Shown: in pieces, positions 9,383-17,769 of the stretch
Position numbering within the stretch: the stretch's first letter is position 1
Layout: the number at the start of each line of letters is the position of its first letter
Assembly (NCBI RefSeq): GCF_034669705.1
Contig: NZ_JAXMOR010000003.1
Span: forward strand, 62,001 to 126,000
Reading direction: 5' to 3'
From: Marinovum sp034669705
Lineage (GTDB): Bacteria > Pseudomonadota > Alphaproteobacteria > Rhodobacterales > Rhodobacteraceae
DNA length: 64,000 nt
Program-made: the position numbers and the translations under genes
The notes under the pieces: generated by a model
Seen by the model: the letters and a program-made list of their open reading frames with translations, nothing else
Database searches by the model: none
Told to the model about the DNA's origin: nothing

Positions 9383-10369
9383 ATGATCTCTGTGAACGCC
9401 ATCGCCTGGGACGATACCGTCCTGCCGTTTCAGCTTGACCGCTCCGACATCCGCGGCCGCGTCGCGCGGCTTGACGGGGTGCTCGAGGGTATTCTGAAAC
9501 AACACGACTACCCGCCGGTGGTCGAGGCGCTGGTGGCCGAGATGGCGCTGCTGACGGCGCTGATCGGTCAGACCATCAAGCTGCGCTGGAAGCTGTCGCT
9601 GCAGGTGCAGTCGAACGGCCCGGTGCGGATGATCGCCACCGATTATTACGGCCCGACCGAAGAGGGCGAGCCGGCGCGCATCCGGGCCTATGCCAGCTAT
9701 GATGCCGAGCGGCTGGTGGGTCACAACCCTTTCGACCAGGTCGGCACCGGCTATTTCGCCATCATGATCGACCAGGGCCAGGGCATGCAGCCTTACAAGG
9801 GGATCACGCCGCTGGCCGGTGGCAGCCTGCGCGCCTGTGCCGAGAGCTATTTCGCCCAGTCGGAACAGCTGCCGACCCGGTTCAACCTGAGCTTCGGCCG
9901 CTCGACCGAGCCGGGCCAGCCCGAGCGCTGGCGCGCTGGCGGCATCATGCTGCAGCACATGCCCAAGGCCTCGCCCTTTGCCAGCGGCGAGGGCGGCTCC
10001 GGCGAGGGCGGGCTGCTGACCGTCGACGATCTGCTTGATGACGAGGAGACGGCCGAGAATTGGAACCGCGCCAACATCCTGCTCGATTCGGTCGAGCTGA
10101 TGGAGTTGATCGGGCCGCAGCTGCCGCCGACCGACCTGCTGGTGCGGCTGTTTCACGAGGAACAGCCACGGGTTTTCCCGACCCAGCCGGTGAAGTTCGG
10201 CTGCACCTGTTCCGAGGATCGGGTGCGCCAGAGCCTGTCGATCTACTCGGCCAAGGACATCGAGAAGATGACCACGGAGGACGGCCGGGTGACCGCCGAC
10301 TGCCAGTTCTGCGGCGCGCATTACGATCTCGATCCGGCCACCGTGGGTTTCGAGGCGAATGGCGACTGA
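9383..10369 (+). CDS. hslO: Hsp33 redox-regulated holdase chaperone
   Basis: Oxidation-activated cytoplasmic holdase. 328 residues, with the N-terminal Hsp33 core and a C-terminal redox switch: Cys274-x-Cys276 and Cys307-x2-Cys310, which bind zinc when reduced and form disulfides under oxidative heat stress. The family stretch IKLRWKLSLQVQSNGPVR is visible. The start is the first ATG giving the standard N-terminus, after AAGGAACTCCC. It overlaps the following Nudix gene by 11 bases, so the two are probably cotranscribed. Confidence 0.93.
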   Translation: MISVNAIAWDDTVLPFQLDRSDIRGRVARLDGVLEGILKQHDYPPVVEALVAEMALLTALIGQTIKLRWKLSLQVQSNGPVRMIATDYYGPTEEGEPARIRAYASYDAERLVGHNPFDQVGTGYFAIMIDQGQGMQPYKGITPLAGGSLRACAESYFAQSEQLPTRFNLSFGRSTEPGQPERWRAGGIMLQHMPKASPFASGEGGSGEGGLLTVDDLLDDEETAENWNRANILLDSVELMELIGPQLPPTDLLVRLFHEEQPRVFPTQPVKFGCTCSEDRVRQSLSIYSAKDIEKMTTEDGRVTADCQFCGAHYDLDPATVGFEANGD

Positions 10370-10958
10370 TCCGCGGGATCCGCTTCTGGCCGCGCTGTCG
10401 CGTGACGGCGCGGCCTCGTCGGATTTCGACCTGAACCCGGATTTCAGGCTGCCCGAAGGCCGCAAGCTGCGCCCCGCCGGCGTGCTCGCCGCGTTTGTCC
10501 TGCAGGACGGCGTGGCGCATGTGATCCTGACCAAGCGCTCCTCGGCGCTCAAGCATCACCCCGGCCAGATCGCCTTTCCCGGCGGCAAGCAGGATGCGGG
10601 CGATGCCGATGTCACCGCCGCCGCCCTGCGCGAGGCGCATGAGGAGGTGGGGCTCGACCCGGCCCAGGTCGAGGTGCTGGGCACCCTGCCGACCCATGAG
10701 ACGGTGACCAGTTTCCTGGTGACGCCGGTGCTGGCGCGGGTGCATGGCGCCTTCACGCCGCGGCCGGAGCCGGGCGAGGTGGCCGAAGTCTTTACCGTGC
10801 CGCTGGCGCATGTCACCGATCCGGCCCGCTTCTCGGTGCAATCACGGCGCTGGCGCGGCATGCGCCGGTCCTATTACACTGTGCCCTACGGCCCCTATTA
10901 CATCTGGGGCGCCACCGCCCGTATCCTGCGCGGGCTGGCAGACAGGATGATGGCATGA
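10359..10958 (+). CDS. CoA pyrophosphatase, Nudix family
   Basis: 199 residues. The CoA-type Nudix signature LTKRSSALKHHPGQIAFPGG precedes a Nudix box (GGKQDAGDADVTAAALRE, then AHEEVGL), as in NudL/YeaB enzymes that cleave CoA to phosphopantetheine and 3',5'-ADP. It starts inside hslO and its stop is eight bases before the ATG of the CCA-adding enzyme, forming an hslO-nudL-cca operon. Confidence 0.88.
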   Translation: MATDPRDPLLAALSRDGAASSDFDLNPDFRLPEGRKLRPAGVLAAFVLQDGVAHVILTKRSSALKHHPGQIAFPGGKQDAGDADVTAAALREAHEEVGLDPAQVEVLGTLPTHETVTSFLVTPVLARVHGAFTPRPEPGEVAEVFTVPLAHVTDPARFSVQSRRWRGMRRSYYTVPYGPYYIWGATARILRGLADRMMA

Positions 10959-10965
10959 GGTGCCC

Positions 10966-12135
10966 ATGCGGATAACCGGCGACTGGCTGATCACCCCCGA
11001 GACTCAGGCGGTCTGCGCCATGCTGACCGGGGCCGGGCACGCCGCGTATTTCGTCGGCGGCTGCGTGCGCAATGCGCTGCTGGGCGAACCGGTCTCGGAT
11101 ATCGACATCAGCACCGATGCCCGCCCCGAGCGGGTGATGGAGCTGGCCCGCGCCGCCGGGCTGAACGCCGTGCCCACCGGCATCGAACATGGCACCGTCA
11201 CCGTGATCTCGCGCGGGGTGCCGCATGAGATCACCACCTATCGCCGCGATGTCGAAACCGATGGCCGCCGCGCCGTGGTGGCCTTTGCCGACAGCCTCGA
11301 AGAGGACGCCCGGCGCCGCGACTTCACCATGAACGCGCTCTATGCCGATGCCACTGGCGCGGTGCGCGACCCGGTGGGCGGGCTCGCCGACCTCAAGGCG
11401 CGCCGGGTGCGGTTCATCGACGACCCCGCCGCCCGCATCCGCGAGGACTACCTGCGCATCCTGCGGTACTTCCGCTTCAACGCCTGGTACGGCCGCGAAA
11501 AAGGCGGCTTCGACCGCGAGGCGCTGGCGGCGATTGCCGACACCCTCGACGGGCTGGAGACGCTGTCGCGCGAACGGGTCGGGGCCGAGATGCTCAAGCT
11601 GCTCGCCGCCCCCGATCCGACCCGCGCGGTGGCCGCCATGGACAAGGTCGGCGTGCTGCTGCGCATCCTGCCCGGCGCGGTGATCACCGCGCTGGGGCCG
11701 CTGGTCTATGTCGAGGACGAGGCCGGTCTGGCCCCCGACCCGGTGCTGCGGCTGGCGGCGCTGGGCGGCGAGGATGTGGCCGAGCGCCTGCGGCTGTCGA
11801 AGGCGCAGGCCAAGGCGCTGGTCTTCTTCCGCGAGGAGGTGGGCGCGGCCACGCCGCCACATGAGATCGGCTATCGCCATGGCGCCGAGCTGTCGGAAAA
11901 GCTGCTGGCGCTGCGCGCGGCGCTTTTGCAGGAACATATCGACCGCAAGGCCTTTGCCGAGATGGAGGAGGGCGCGGCGGCGATCTTTCCGCTCCGTGCC
12001 GCCGACCTGATGCCGGAATACCAGGGGCCGGCGCTGGGCGACCGGCTGCGGTTTCTGGAAACCCTCTGGATCACCTCCGGCTTCGAACTGAGCAAGGAAG
12101 AGCTGCTGGGGCAGGACGGCCGCGCCGGGGGGTGA
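10966..12135 (+). CDS. CCA-adding tRNA nucleotidyltransferase / poly(A) polymerase family
   Basis: Adds or repairs the CCA end of tRNAs; class II nucleotidyltransferase of 389 residues. The N-terminal motif GGCVRNALLG and catalytic SDIDISTDARPE give the metal-binding carboxylates; RRDFTMNAL and RIREDYLRILRYFRF follow in family order, with a helical C-terminal half. Start at ATG 10966 (MRITGDW) follows GAGGT; an in-frame GTG at 10960 is less likely. It ends where the candidate promoter of the ABC exporter leader begins. Confidence 0.9.
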   Translation: MRITGDWLITPETQAVCAMLTGAGHAAYFVGGCVRNALLGEPVSDIDISTDARPERVMELARAAGLNAVPTGIEHGTVTVISRGVPHEITTYRRDVETDGRRAVVAFADSLEEDARRRDFTMNALYADATGAVRDPVGGLADLKARRVRFIDDPAARIREDYLRILRYFRFNAWYGREKGGFDREALAAIADTLDGLETLSRERVGAEMLKLLAAPDPTRAVAAMDKVGVLLRILPGAVITALGPLVYVEDEAGLAPDPVLRLAALGGEDVAERLRLSKAQAKALVFFREEVGAATPPHEIGYRHGAELSEKLLALRAALLQEHIDRKAFAEMEEGAAAIFPLRAADLMPEYQGPALGDRLRFLETLWITSGFELSKEELLGQDGRAGG

Positions 12136-12160
12136 CAAAACCGCGCAGGCCAGCTATGCA
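12132..12160 (+). promoter_or_regulatory. candidate promoter of the ABC exporter leader
   Basis: GTGACA (12132-12137) and TATGCA (12155-12160) are 17 bases apart. The -35 is one change from TTGACA; the -10 is weak. It overlaps the stop codon of the CCA-enzyme gene. Transcription would begin near 12167, just ahead of the leader ORF ribosome-binding site. Confidence 0.35.
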
Positions 12161-12187
12161 GGACCCGTCTGAACAGGAGAGTGCAGC

Positions 12188-12220
12188 ATGGAAACAGAGA
12201 CCCGCTTTCGCCTAGGCTAA
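12188..12220 (+). CDS. 10-residue leader peptide (METETRFRLG)
   Basis: A short ORF too small for standard gene callers. AGGAG (12175-12179) is eight bases before the ATG, and the stop is TAA. The peptide ends RFRLG; Arg-Phe-Arg fits the R/K-x-R/K pattern known to stall ribosomes in macrolide-sensing Erm leader peptides. It is followed by alternative hairpins and then by two exporter-type ABC genes, so I infer a translation- or drug-sensing attenuator. That role is inference; only the ORF, its ribosome-binding site and the pairing are seen. Confidence 0.55.
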   Translation: METETRFRLG

Positions 12221-12254
12221 GCCACGTTCTCTGTCTGCGTGGGTTCGTCCACGC
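12194..12254 (+). promoter_or_regulatory. attenuator-like leader RNA with alternative hairpins
   Basis: ACAGAGA inside the leader ORF (12194-12200) is complementary to TCTCTGT (12228-12234). CGTGG (12238-12242) can pair either back with CCACG (12222-12226) or forward with CCACG (12249-12253); the forward form is a GCGTGG/CCACGC hairpin capped by G-UUCG-U. The two pairings exclude each other, and a ribosome held on the leader ORF would melt the upstream partner. No T-tract follows, so control would act on translation or on RNA stability rather than through a classical terminator. Confidence 0.5.
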
Positions 12255-12295
12255 CCATTCCATTCGTTGCCCATTTTGCTCGCAGGAGCGCCTCC

Positions 12296-14161
12296 ATGTT
12301 CAAATTCTTCGAAAATCTCGTTGATCCCTATTGCGATTACACCGCCAGCGATCACCCGCCGCAGCGGCTCTGGCCGTTCCTGCGGGACTATGCGCAGCCG
12401 TTCAAACGGGTCTTTGCGATTGCCGCGCTGATGTCGGTCGTGGTGGCCGCGATCGAGATCGGTCTGATCTGGGCGATGGGCTGGGTGGTCGACATCCTTG
12501 CCGGGCCGCCAGAGCAGGTCTGGGCGGACTACGGCAGCTGGCTGATCGCGCTGGCGGTGTTCCTGCTGCTGATCCGGCCGGTGCTGCAGGCGGTCGACGT
12601 GGCGCTGCTCAACAACACCATCCTGCCGAATTTCGGCACCCTGATCCGGTTTCGCGCCCATGCCCATGTGCTGCGTCAGTCGGTCGGCTGGTTCGAGAAC
12701 GATTTCGCCGGCCGCATCGCCAACCGCATCATGCAGACGCCGCCCGCCGCCGGTGAGGCGGTGTTCCAGGTGTTCGACGCGATCACCTTTTCACTGGCCT
12801 ATGTGGTCGGCGCGGTGGTGCTGCTGGGCCAGGCCGACTGGCGGCTGTCGCTGCCTCTGCTGGGCTGGCTGGTGTTCTATGGGTTGCTTATCCGCTGGAC
12901 AGTGAAACGCGTGGGCCCGGCGTCGCAGGCGGCCAGCGATGCGCGCAGCGAGGTCACCGGGCGGGTGGTGGATGCCTATACCAACATTCATTCGGTCAAG
13001 ATGTTCGCCCATCACGGCCGCGAGATGCAGTTTGCCCGCGAGGCGATCGAGGGCGCGCGCCGGACTTTCCAAACCGAAATGCGGATCTTCACCATCATGG
13101 ACGTGGTGCTGAACCTGCTGAACGGATTCCTGATCGTCGGCGTGGTCGGCTGGGCGCTCTGGCTCTGGATGCAGGGGCTGGCCAGCGTCGGGTCGGTCGC
13201 TGCAGCCTCCGCGCTGACCCTCAGGCTCAACGCGATGACCGGCTGGATCATGTGGGCGCTGACATCGTTCTTTCGCGAGTTGGGCGTGGTGCGCGAGGGG
13301 ATGGAGACCATCGCCCAGCCGATCGACCTGCGCGATGCGGGGGCGGCCCGGCCGCTGCAGCTCTCTGAGGGCCGGATCGAGATCGACGGTCTGTCGCATC
13401 ACTATGGCCGCGGCCGTGGCGGGCTCGACCGGATCAGCCTGACCATCGCACCGGGCGAAAAGATCGGGCTGGTCGGCCGCTCGGGTGCCGGCAAGTCGAC
13501 GCTGGTCAAGCTGCTGCTGCGGTTCTACGACGCCGAGGCGGGGCGCATCGTGATCGACGGTCAGGACATCTCGCAGGTGACCCAGGACAGCCTGCGCCGG
13601 CAGATCGGCATGGTGCAGCAGGACAGTTCGCTGCTGCATCGCTCGATCCGCGACAACTTGCTGTATGGCCGGCCCGACGCCAGCGAGGCCGAGATGATCG
13701 CCGCCGCCAAACAGGCCGAGGCGCATGACTTCATCCTCGATCTCGAGGATCAGCAGGGCCGGTGCGGCTATGACGCGCAAGTGGGCGAGCGTGGCGTCAA
13801 GCTGTCCGGCGGGCAGCGGCAGCGGATCACCCTGGCGCGGGTCATCCTGAAAAACGCGCCGATCCTGCTCTTGGACGAGGCGACAAGCGCGCTAGATAGC
13901 GAGGTCGAGGCGGCGATCCAGTCGACGCTCTACGGCATGATGGCCGGCAAGACGGTGATTGCCATCGCGCACCGGCTGTCGACGATTGCCCAATTGGATC
14001 GCATTCTGGTGATGGATGACGGGCGCATCGTCGAGCAGGGCAGCCATGACGAACTTTTGTCGCAGGGCGGGCTTTACGCCGGGTTCTGGGCGCGCCAGTC
14101 TGGCGGATTCCTGACGGTCGAAGCGCCCGGGCAGGCAGGTGAATCGGAGGCAGCGGAATGA
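12296..14161 (+). CDS. ABC exporter half-transporter (permease-ATPase), first of a pair
   Basis: 621 residues: six-helix transmembrane domain (about 40-330) fused to an ATPase domain. Walker A is GRSGAGKST, signature LSGGQRQR, Walker B ILLLDEATSALD with catalytic Glu present, and the H-loop lies in AIAHRLST. It belongs to the MsbA/multidrug exporter type. ATG 12296 has AGGAG seven bases upstream. Its stop overlaps the start of the second half-transporter (ATGA), so the two probably form a heterodimer in the inner membrane. Substrate unknown; lipid, peptide and drug are all possible. A leader peptide ORF lies upstream. Confidence 0.9.
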   Translation: MFKFFENLVDPYCDYTASDHPPQRLWPFLRDYAQPFKRVFAIAALMSVVVAAIEIGLIWAMGWVVDILAGPPEQVWADYGSWLIALAVFLLLIRPVLQAVDVALLNNTILPNFGTLIRFRAHAHVLRQSVGWFENDFAGRIANRIMQTPPAAGEAVFQVFDAITFSLAYVVGAVVLLGQADWRLSLPLLGWLVFYGLLIRWTVKRVGPASQAASDARSEVTGRVVDAYTNIHSVKMFAHHGREMQFAREAIEGARRTFQTEMRIFTIMDVVLNLLNGFLIVGVVGWALWLWMQGLASVGSVAAASALTLRLNAMTGWIMWALTSFFRELGVVREGMETIAQPIDLRDAGAARPLQLSEGRIEIDGLSHHYGRGRGGLDRISLTIAPGEKIGLVGRSGAGKSTLVKLLLRFYDAEAGRIVIDGQDISQVTQDSLRRQIGMVQQDSSLLHRSIRDNLLYGRPDASEAEMIAAAKQAEAHDFILDLEDQQGRCGYDAQVGERGVKLSGGQRQRITLARVILKNAPILLLDEATSALDSEVEAAIQSTLYGMMAGKTVIAIAHRLSTIAQLDRILVMDDGRIVEQGSHDELLSQGGLYAGFWARQSGGFLTVEAPGQAGESEAAE

Positions 14162-15990
14162 AGGCACCCTCTTGGATCGACCCCTTTGCCGAGGCAGAGG
14201 CCCCGCCGCCGCGGACGCTCGCGGCCTTTCTGCGCTGGGCGCTGGCCGGCAGTTTCGGCGCGATCGGCGTCGCCGGCGCGGCCTCGGCCTTTGCCGGCGT
14301 GCTCGAGGTGCTGGCGGCGATGACGCTGGGGCTGGTGGTCGACGCGGCACTCAATGGCACCGCCGAGAGCGTCTTTTCCGACAACTTCTGGCTGCTCATC
14401 GGGGTGATGCTGTTCTTCCTGCTGCTGCGGCCTTTCGTGCTGATGATCTCGGCTTGGCTGCAATCGATCGTGGTGCAACCCAACCTGCTGAGCCTCGTGC
14501 TGTCGCGGTTGCACCGCTACACGCTGGGCCAGGACGTGACCTTCTTTGACAATGATTTCGCCGGCCGGATCGCGCAAAAGGAGATGCAGACCGCCCGCGC
14601 GATCACCGACGTGGTGGTCGAGGTGGTGCATACGGTGCTGTTTGCGCTGGCCTCGGTGATCGGCTCGATCCTGCTTCTGGGCACCGTCGACGCGCGCATC
14701 GCCTTCGGGTTGCTGCTGTGGATCCTCGGCTACCTGCTGATGATCCGCCATTTCATGCCGCGCATTCGCAATCGCTCCAAGGCGCGGGCGGCGGCGCGGG
14801 CCATGGTGACGGGTCAGGTGGTCGATACCGTGACCAACATCAAGACCGTCAAGCTCTTTGCCCATGCCGATCACGAGGATCAGGCGGCGCTGGGCGCGAT
14901 GGCGCGGTTCCGCGAGCGGCAGCTGGATTTCGGCCATGTCTCGGTGCAGTTCCGCTTCTGGCTGATGGCGCTGGCGGGCGTGCTGCCGGTGCTGCTGGTC
15001 GGCGGCGCGCTCTGGTACTGGTCGCGCGGGCTGGTCAGTGCCGGCGACATTGCCGCCACCGGCGCGGTCAGCCTGCGGCTGGCGCAGATGACCGGCTGGG
15101 TCAGTTTCACGCTGATGGGCCTTTATGCCAATGTCGGCGAGGTCGAGGACGGCATGCGCACCCTGACGCCGCCACACGGGCTGACCGATGTGGCCAATGC
15201 GACCCAGCTTGACGTGACCGACGGCCGGATCGAGTTCCGCGACGTGGATTTCGCCTATGGCCGCGATGTCGGCGGGGTCGAGCATATCCAGCTCGACATC
15301 AAGCCGGGCGAGAAGCTGGGCATCGTCGGCGCCTCGGGGGCGGGGAAATCGACGCTGGTGGCGCTCTTGCTGCGGCTCTACGACGCCGAGAAGGGCGCGC
15401 TCTGCATCGACAATCAGGACATCGCCGGGGTGACGCAGGAGAGCCTGCGCCGACAGATCGGCATGGTCACCCAGGAGACCGCGATGTTCAACCGCTCGGC
15501 GCGCGACAACATCGCCTATGGCCGGCCCGATGCGACCGAGGAGGAGATCGTCGAGGCCGCGCGGCGGGCCGAGGCGCATGAGTTCATCCTCGGGCTCGAG
15601 GATCATGAGCACCGCAAGGGCTATGACGCGCATCTTGGCGAACGCGGGGTCAAGCTCTCGGGCGGCCAGCGCCAGCGCATCGCCCTCGCCCGCGCCATCC
15701 TCAAGGACGCGCCGATCCTGGTGCTCGACGAGGCGACCAGCGCGCTCGATTCAGAGGTCGAGGCGGCGATCCAGTCGGCGCTCGAACGGGTGATGGAGGG
15801 CAAGACGGTGCTGGCCATCGCCCACCGGCTGTCGACGATCGCGCGGATGGACCGGATCGTGGTGCTCGACCGGGGCCGGATCGTCGAACAGGGGAGCCAC
15901 GAGGCGCTGCTCGACAAGGGCGGTCTTTATGCCCGCTACTGGGAGCGGCAGTCGGGAGGGTTCCTCAACCTCGTCGAAGCCGCCGAATGA
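14158..15990 (+). CDS. ABC exporter half-transporter (permease-ATPase), second of a pair
   Basis: 610 residues with six transmembrane helices followed by an ATPase domain: Walker A GASGAGKST, signature LSGGQRQR, Walker B ILVLDEATSALD, H-loop AIAHRLST. Both this and its partner keep consensus catalytic residues, so the heterodimer would have two active sites, unlike degenerate TM287/288-type pairs. Coupled by ATGA overlaps to the gene before it and to the P-loop kinase after it. The C-terminal ends of the two transporters share RQSGGFL, suggesting origin by gene duplication. Confidence 0.9.
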   Translation: MKAPSWIDPFAEAEAPPPRTLAAFLRWALAGSFGAIGVAGAASAFAGVLEVLAAMTLGLVVDAALNGTAESVFSDNFWLLIGVMLFFLLLRPFVLMISAWLQSIVVQPNLLSLVLSRLHRYTLGQDVTFFDNDFAGRIAQKEMQTARAITDVVVEVVHTVLFALASVIGSILLLGTVDARIAFGLLLWILGYLLMIRHFMPRIRNRSKARAAARAMVTGQVVDTVTNIKTVKLFAHADHEDQAALGAMARFRERQLDFGHVSVQFRFWLMALAGVLPVLLVGGALWYWSRGLVSAGDIAATGAVSLRLAQMTGWVSFTLMGLYANVGEVEDGMRTLTPPHGLTDVANATQLDVTDGRIEFRDVDFAYGRDVGGVEHIQLDIKPGEKLGIVGASGAGKSTLVALLLRLYDAEKGALCIDNQDIAGVTQESLRRQIGMVTQETAMFNRSARDNIAYGRPDATEEEIVEAARRAEAHEFILGLEDHEHRKGYDAHLGERGVKLSGGQRQRIALARAILKDAPILVLDEATSALDSEVEAAIQSALERVMEGKTVLAIAHRLSTIARMDRIVVLDRGRIVEQGSHEALLDKGGLYARYWERQSGGFLNLVEAAE

Positions 15991-16535
15991 GGCGGATCAT
16001 GATCGTCGGCCAGCCGGGCAGCGGCAAATCCACCCTGGCCCGGCGGATCGGCGCCCGGCTCGACCTGCCGGTGATCCACATGGACCACATCCACTGGAAA
16101 CCCGGCTGGATCGAGCGGACCGCGGCCGAAAAGGCGGTGCTGGCGCGGGCCGCCGAGGCGGGCGAGGCCTGGGTCTTCGAGGGCGGGTTCTCCACCACCT
16201 GGCCTAGTCGTCTGGCCCGCGCCGAGATGCTGGTGGTGCTCGACTTGCCCTTTGCCCTGCGCTGCTGGCGGGTGGTCTGGCGCACCCTGCGCCACTGGGG
16301 CAAGACCCGCCCGGACCTGCCGGACAACTGCCCGGAACGGTTCAACCGCGAGTTCTGGCATTTCATCTGGCGCACCCGCAACACCAACCGCGTCCGCATC
16401 CTGTCGCTGGCGCGGATGGCGGCCAAGGGCAAGCCGGTGCATGTGCTGCGCCGCCCGCGCGAGGTGCGGGCGTTTCTCGCCTCTCTCGACAGCGCGGGCG
16501 ATTGCGGGCAAAAGCCGGGCCATGACCCAGCATGA
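15987..16535 (+). CDS. adenylate kinase-like P-loop protein (FlaR/topology modulation family)
   Basis: 182 residues with N-terminal Walker A GQPGSGKST (residues 8-16) and a HMDHIHWKPGW block after it, the pattern of small P-loop kinases called topology modulation protein or FlaR in databases. Substrate unknown. It overlaps the ABC gene upstream by four bases and the methyltransferase downstream by 14, so it belongs to the same transcript. Whether it helps the transporter or the RNA methyltransferase cannot be decided. Confidence 0.8.
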   Translation: MRRIMIVGQPGSGKSTLARRIGARLDLPVIHMDHIHWKPGWIERTAAEKAVLARAAEAGEAWVFEGGFSTTWPSRLARAEMLVVLDLPFALRCWRVVWRTLRHWGKTRPDLPDNCPERFNREFWHFIWRTRNTNRVRILSLARMAAKGKPVHVLRRPREVRAFLASLDSAGDCGQKPGHDPA

Positions 16536-17745
16536 CATCCTCCGCCTCGGCCATCAGGGCGACGGCATCGCCCATGGCCCGCTCTTTGCCCCGCTGACCC
16601 TGCCCGGCGAAACCGTCAGCGGCACCATCGACGGCGACCGGCTGCGCGATGTGAAGATCCTCGCGCCGTCCGAGCATCGCGTCGCGCCGCCCTGCCGGCA
16701 TTTCAAGGCCTGTGGCGGCTGCCAGCTGATGCATGCCTCCGACGGCTTCGTCGCCGGCTGGAAGCAGCAGGTGGTGCAGCGGGCGCTTGCGGCGCAGGGT
16801 ATCGAGGCTGCGTTTCGGCCGATCGAGACCTCGCCCCCTCAGAGCCGCCGCCGGGCGACCTTTTCCGCCCGCCGCACCAAGAAAGGCGCGATGGCGGGCT
16901 TTCACGGCCGCGCCTCCGGCGTGATCGTCGAAATCCCCGATTGTCATTTGCTGCACCCGGATCTGCTGGCCGCACGGCCCGTGGCCGAGGCGCTGGCGGC
17001 GCTGGGCGGCAGCCGCAAGGGCGAACTGTCGGTACAGATCACCCTGTCCGAGGACGGGCTCGACGTGCTGGCCCGTGGCGGCAAGCCGCTCGACCGGTCG
17101 CTCGAGGTCGCGCTGGCAGAGCTTGCCGGCCAGCATCCGATTGCTCGGCTGGTCTGGGAGGACGAGCCGATCGCCATGCGCACCCCCCCGGGCCAGCGCT
17201 TTGACGGCATCCGCGTCGTGCCGCCGCCCGGTGCCTTCCTGCAGGCCACCGCCCATGGCCAGCAGGTGCTGACCGCCGCGATGGTCGAGGCGGTGGGCAA
17301 GGCCGAGGCCGTCGCCGATCTCTTCGCCGGCTGCGGCACCTTCGCACTGCCCATGGCCCGCAGCGCCGAGGTCCACGCGGTCGAGGGCGAGGCCGCAATG
17401 CTCACCGCGCTCGACGCGGGCTGGCGCCGGGCCGAGGGGCTGAAGAAGGTGACCACCGAGACCCGCGATCTGTTTCGCAACCCGCTCCTGCCGGCAGAAT
17501 TGGCGCGCTTTGACGCGGTGGTGCTCGACCCGCCGCGCGCCGGGGCCGAGGCGCAGGTGCGCCAGCTGGCCGAGAGCACGGTCAAGGTGCTGGGCGTCGT
17601 CTCCTGCAACCCTGTCACTTTCGCCCGCGACGCGGCGGTGCTGATCGCCGGCGGCTATCGGCTCGACTGGGTGCAGGTGGTGGATCAATTCCGCTGGTCC
17701 AGCCATATCGAGCTTGCAGTGCGGTTTACGCGCGCACATATCTGA
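16522..17745 (+). CDS. class I SAM-dependent RNA methyltransferase (RumA/TrmA-like)
   Basis: Probable uracil-C5 methyltransferase of rRNA or tRNA, 407 residues. A cysteine cluster CRHFKACGGC near residues 55-65 probably binds a 4Fe-4S centre. The SAM site DLFAGCGTFALP is followed by VLDPPRAGAE and the catalytic SCNPVTFARD with nucleophilic Cys. A reduced N-terminal TRAM-like segment is visible (GHQGDGIAHG). The start at ATG 16522 lies inside the preceding gene. Target base not predictable beyond the family. Confidence 0.88.
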   Translation: MTQHDILRLGHQGDGIAHGPLFAPLTLPGETVSGTIDGDRLRDVKILAPSEHRVAPPCRHFKACGGCQLMHASDGFVAGWKQQVVQRALAAQGIEAAFRPIETSPPQSRRRATFSARRTKKGAMAGFHGRASGVIVEIPDCHLLHPDLLAARPVAEALAALGGSRKGELSVQITLSEDGLDVLARGGKPLDRSLEVALAELAGQHPIARLVWEDEPIAMRTPPGQRFDGIRVVPPPGAFLQATAHGQQVLTAAMVEAVGKAEAVADLFAGCGTFALPMARSAEVHAVEGEAAMLTALDAGWRRAEGLKKVTTETRDLFRNPLLPAELARFDAVVLDPPRAGAEAQVRQLAESTVKVLGVVSCNPVTFARDAAVLIAGGYRLDWVQVVDQFRWSSHIELAVRFTRAHI

Positions 17746-17769
17746 CGCCGGGCAACAAGGGGCAGGCAG

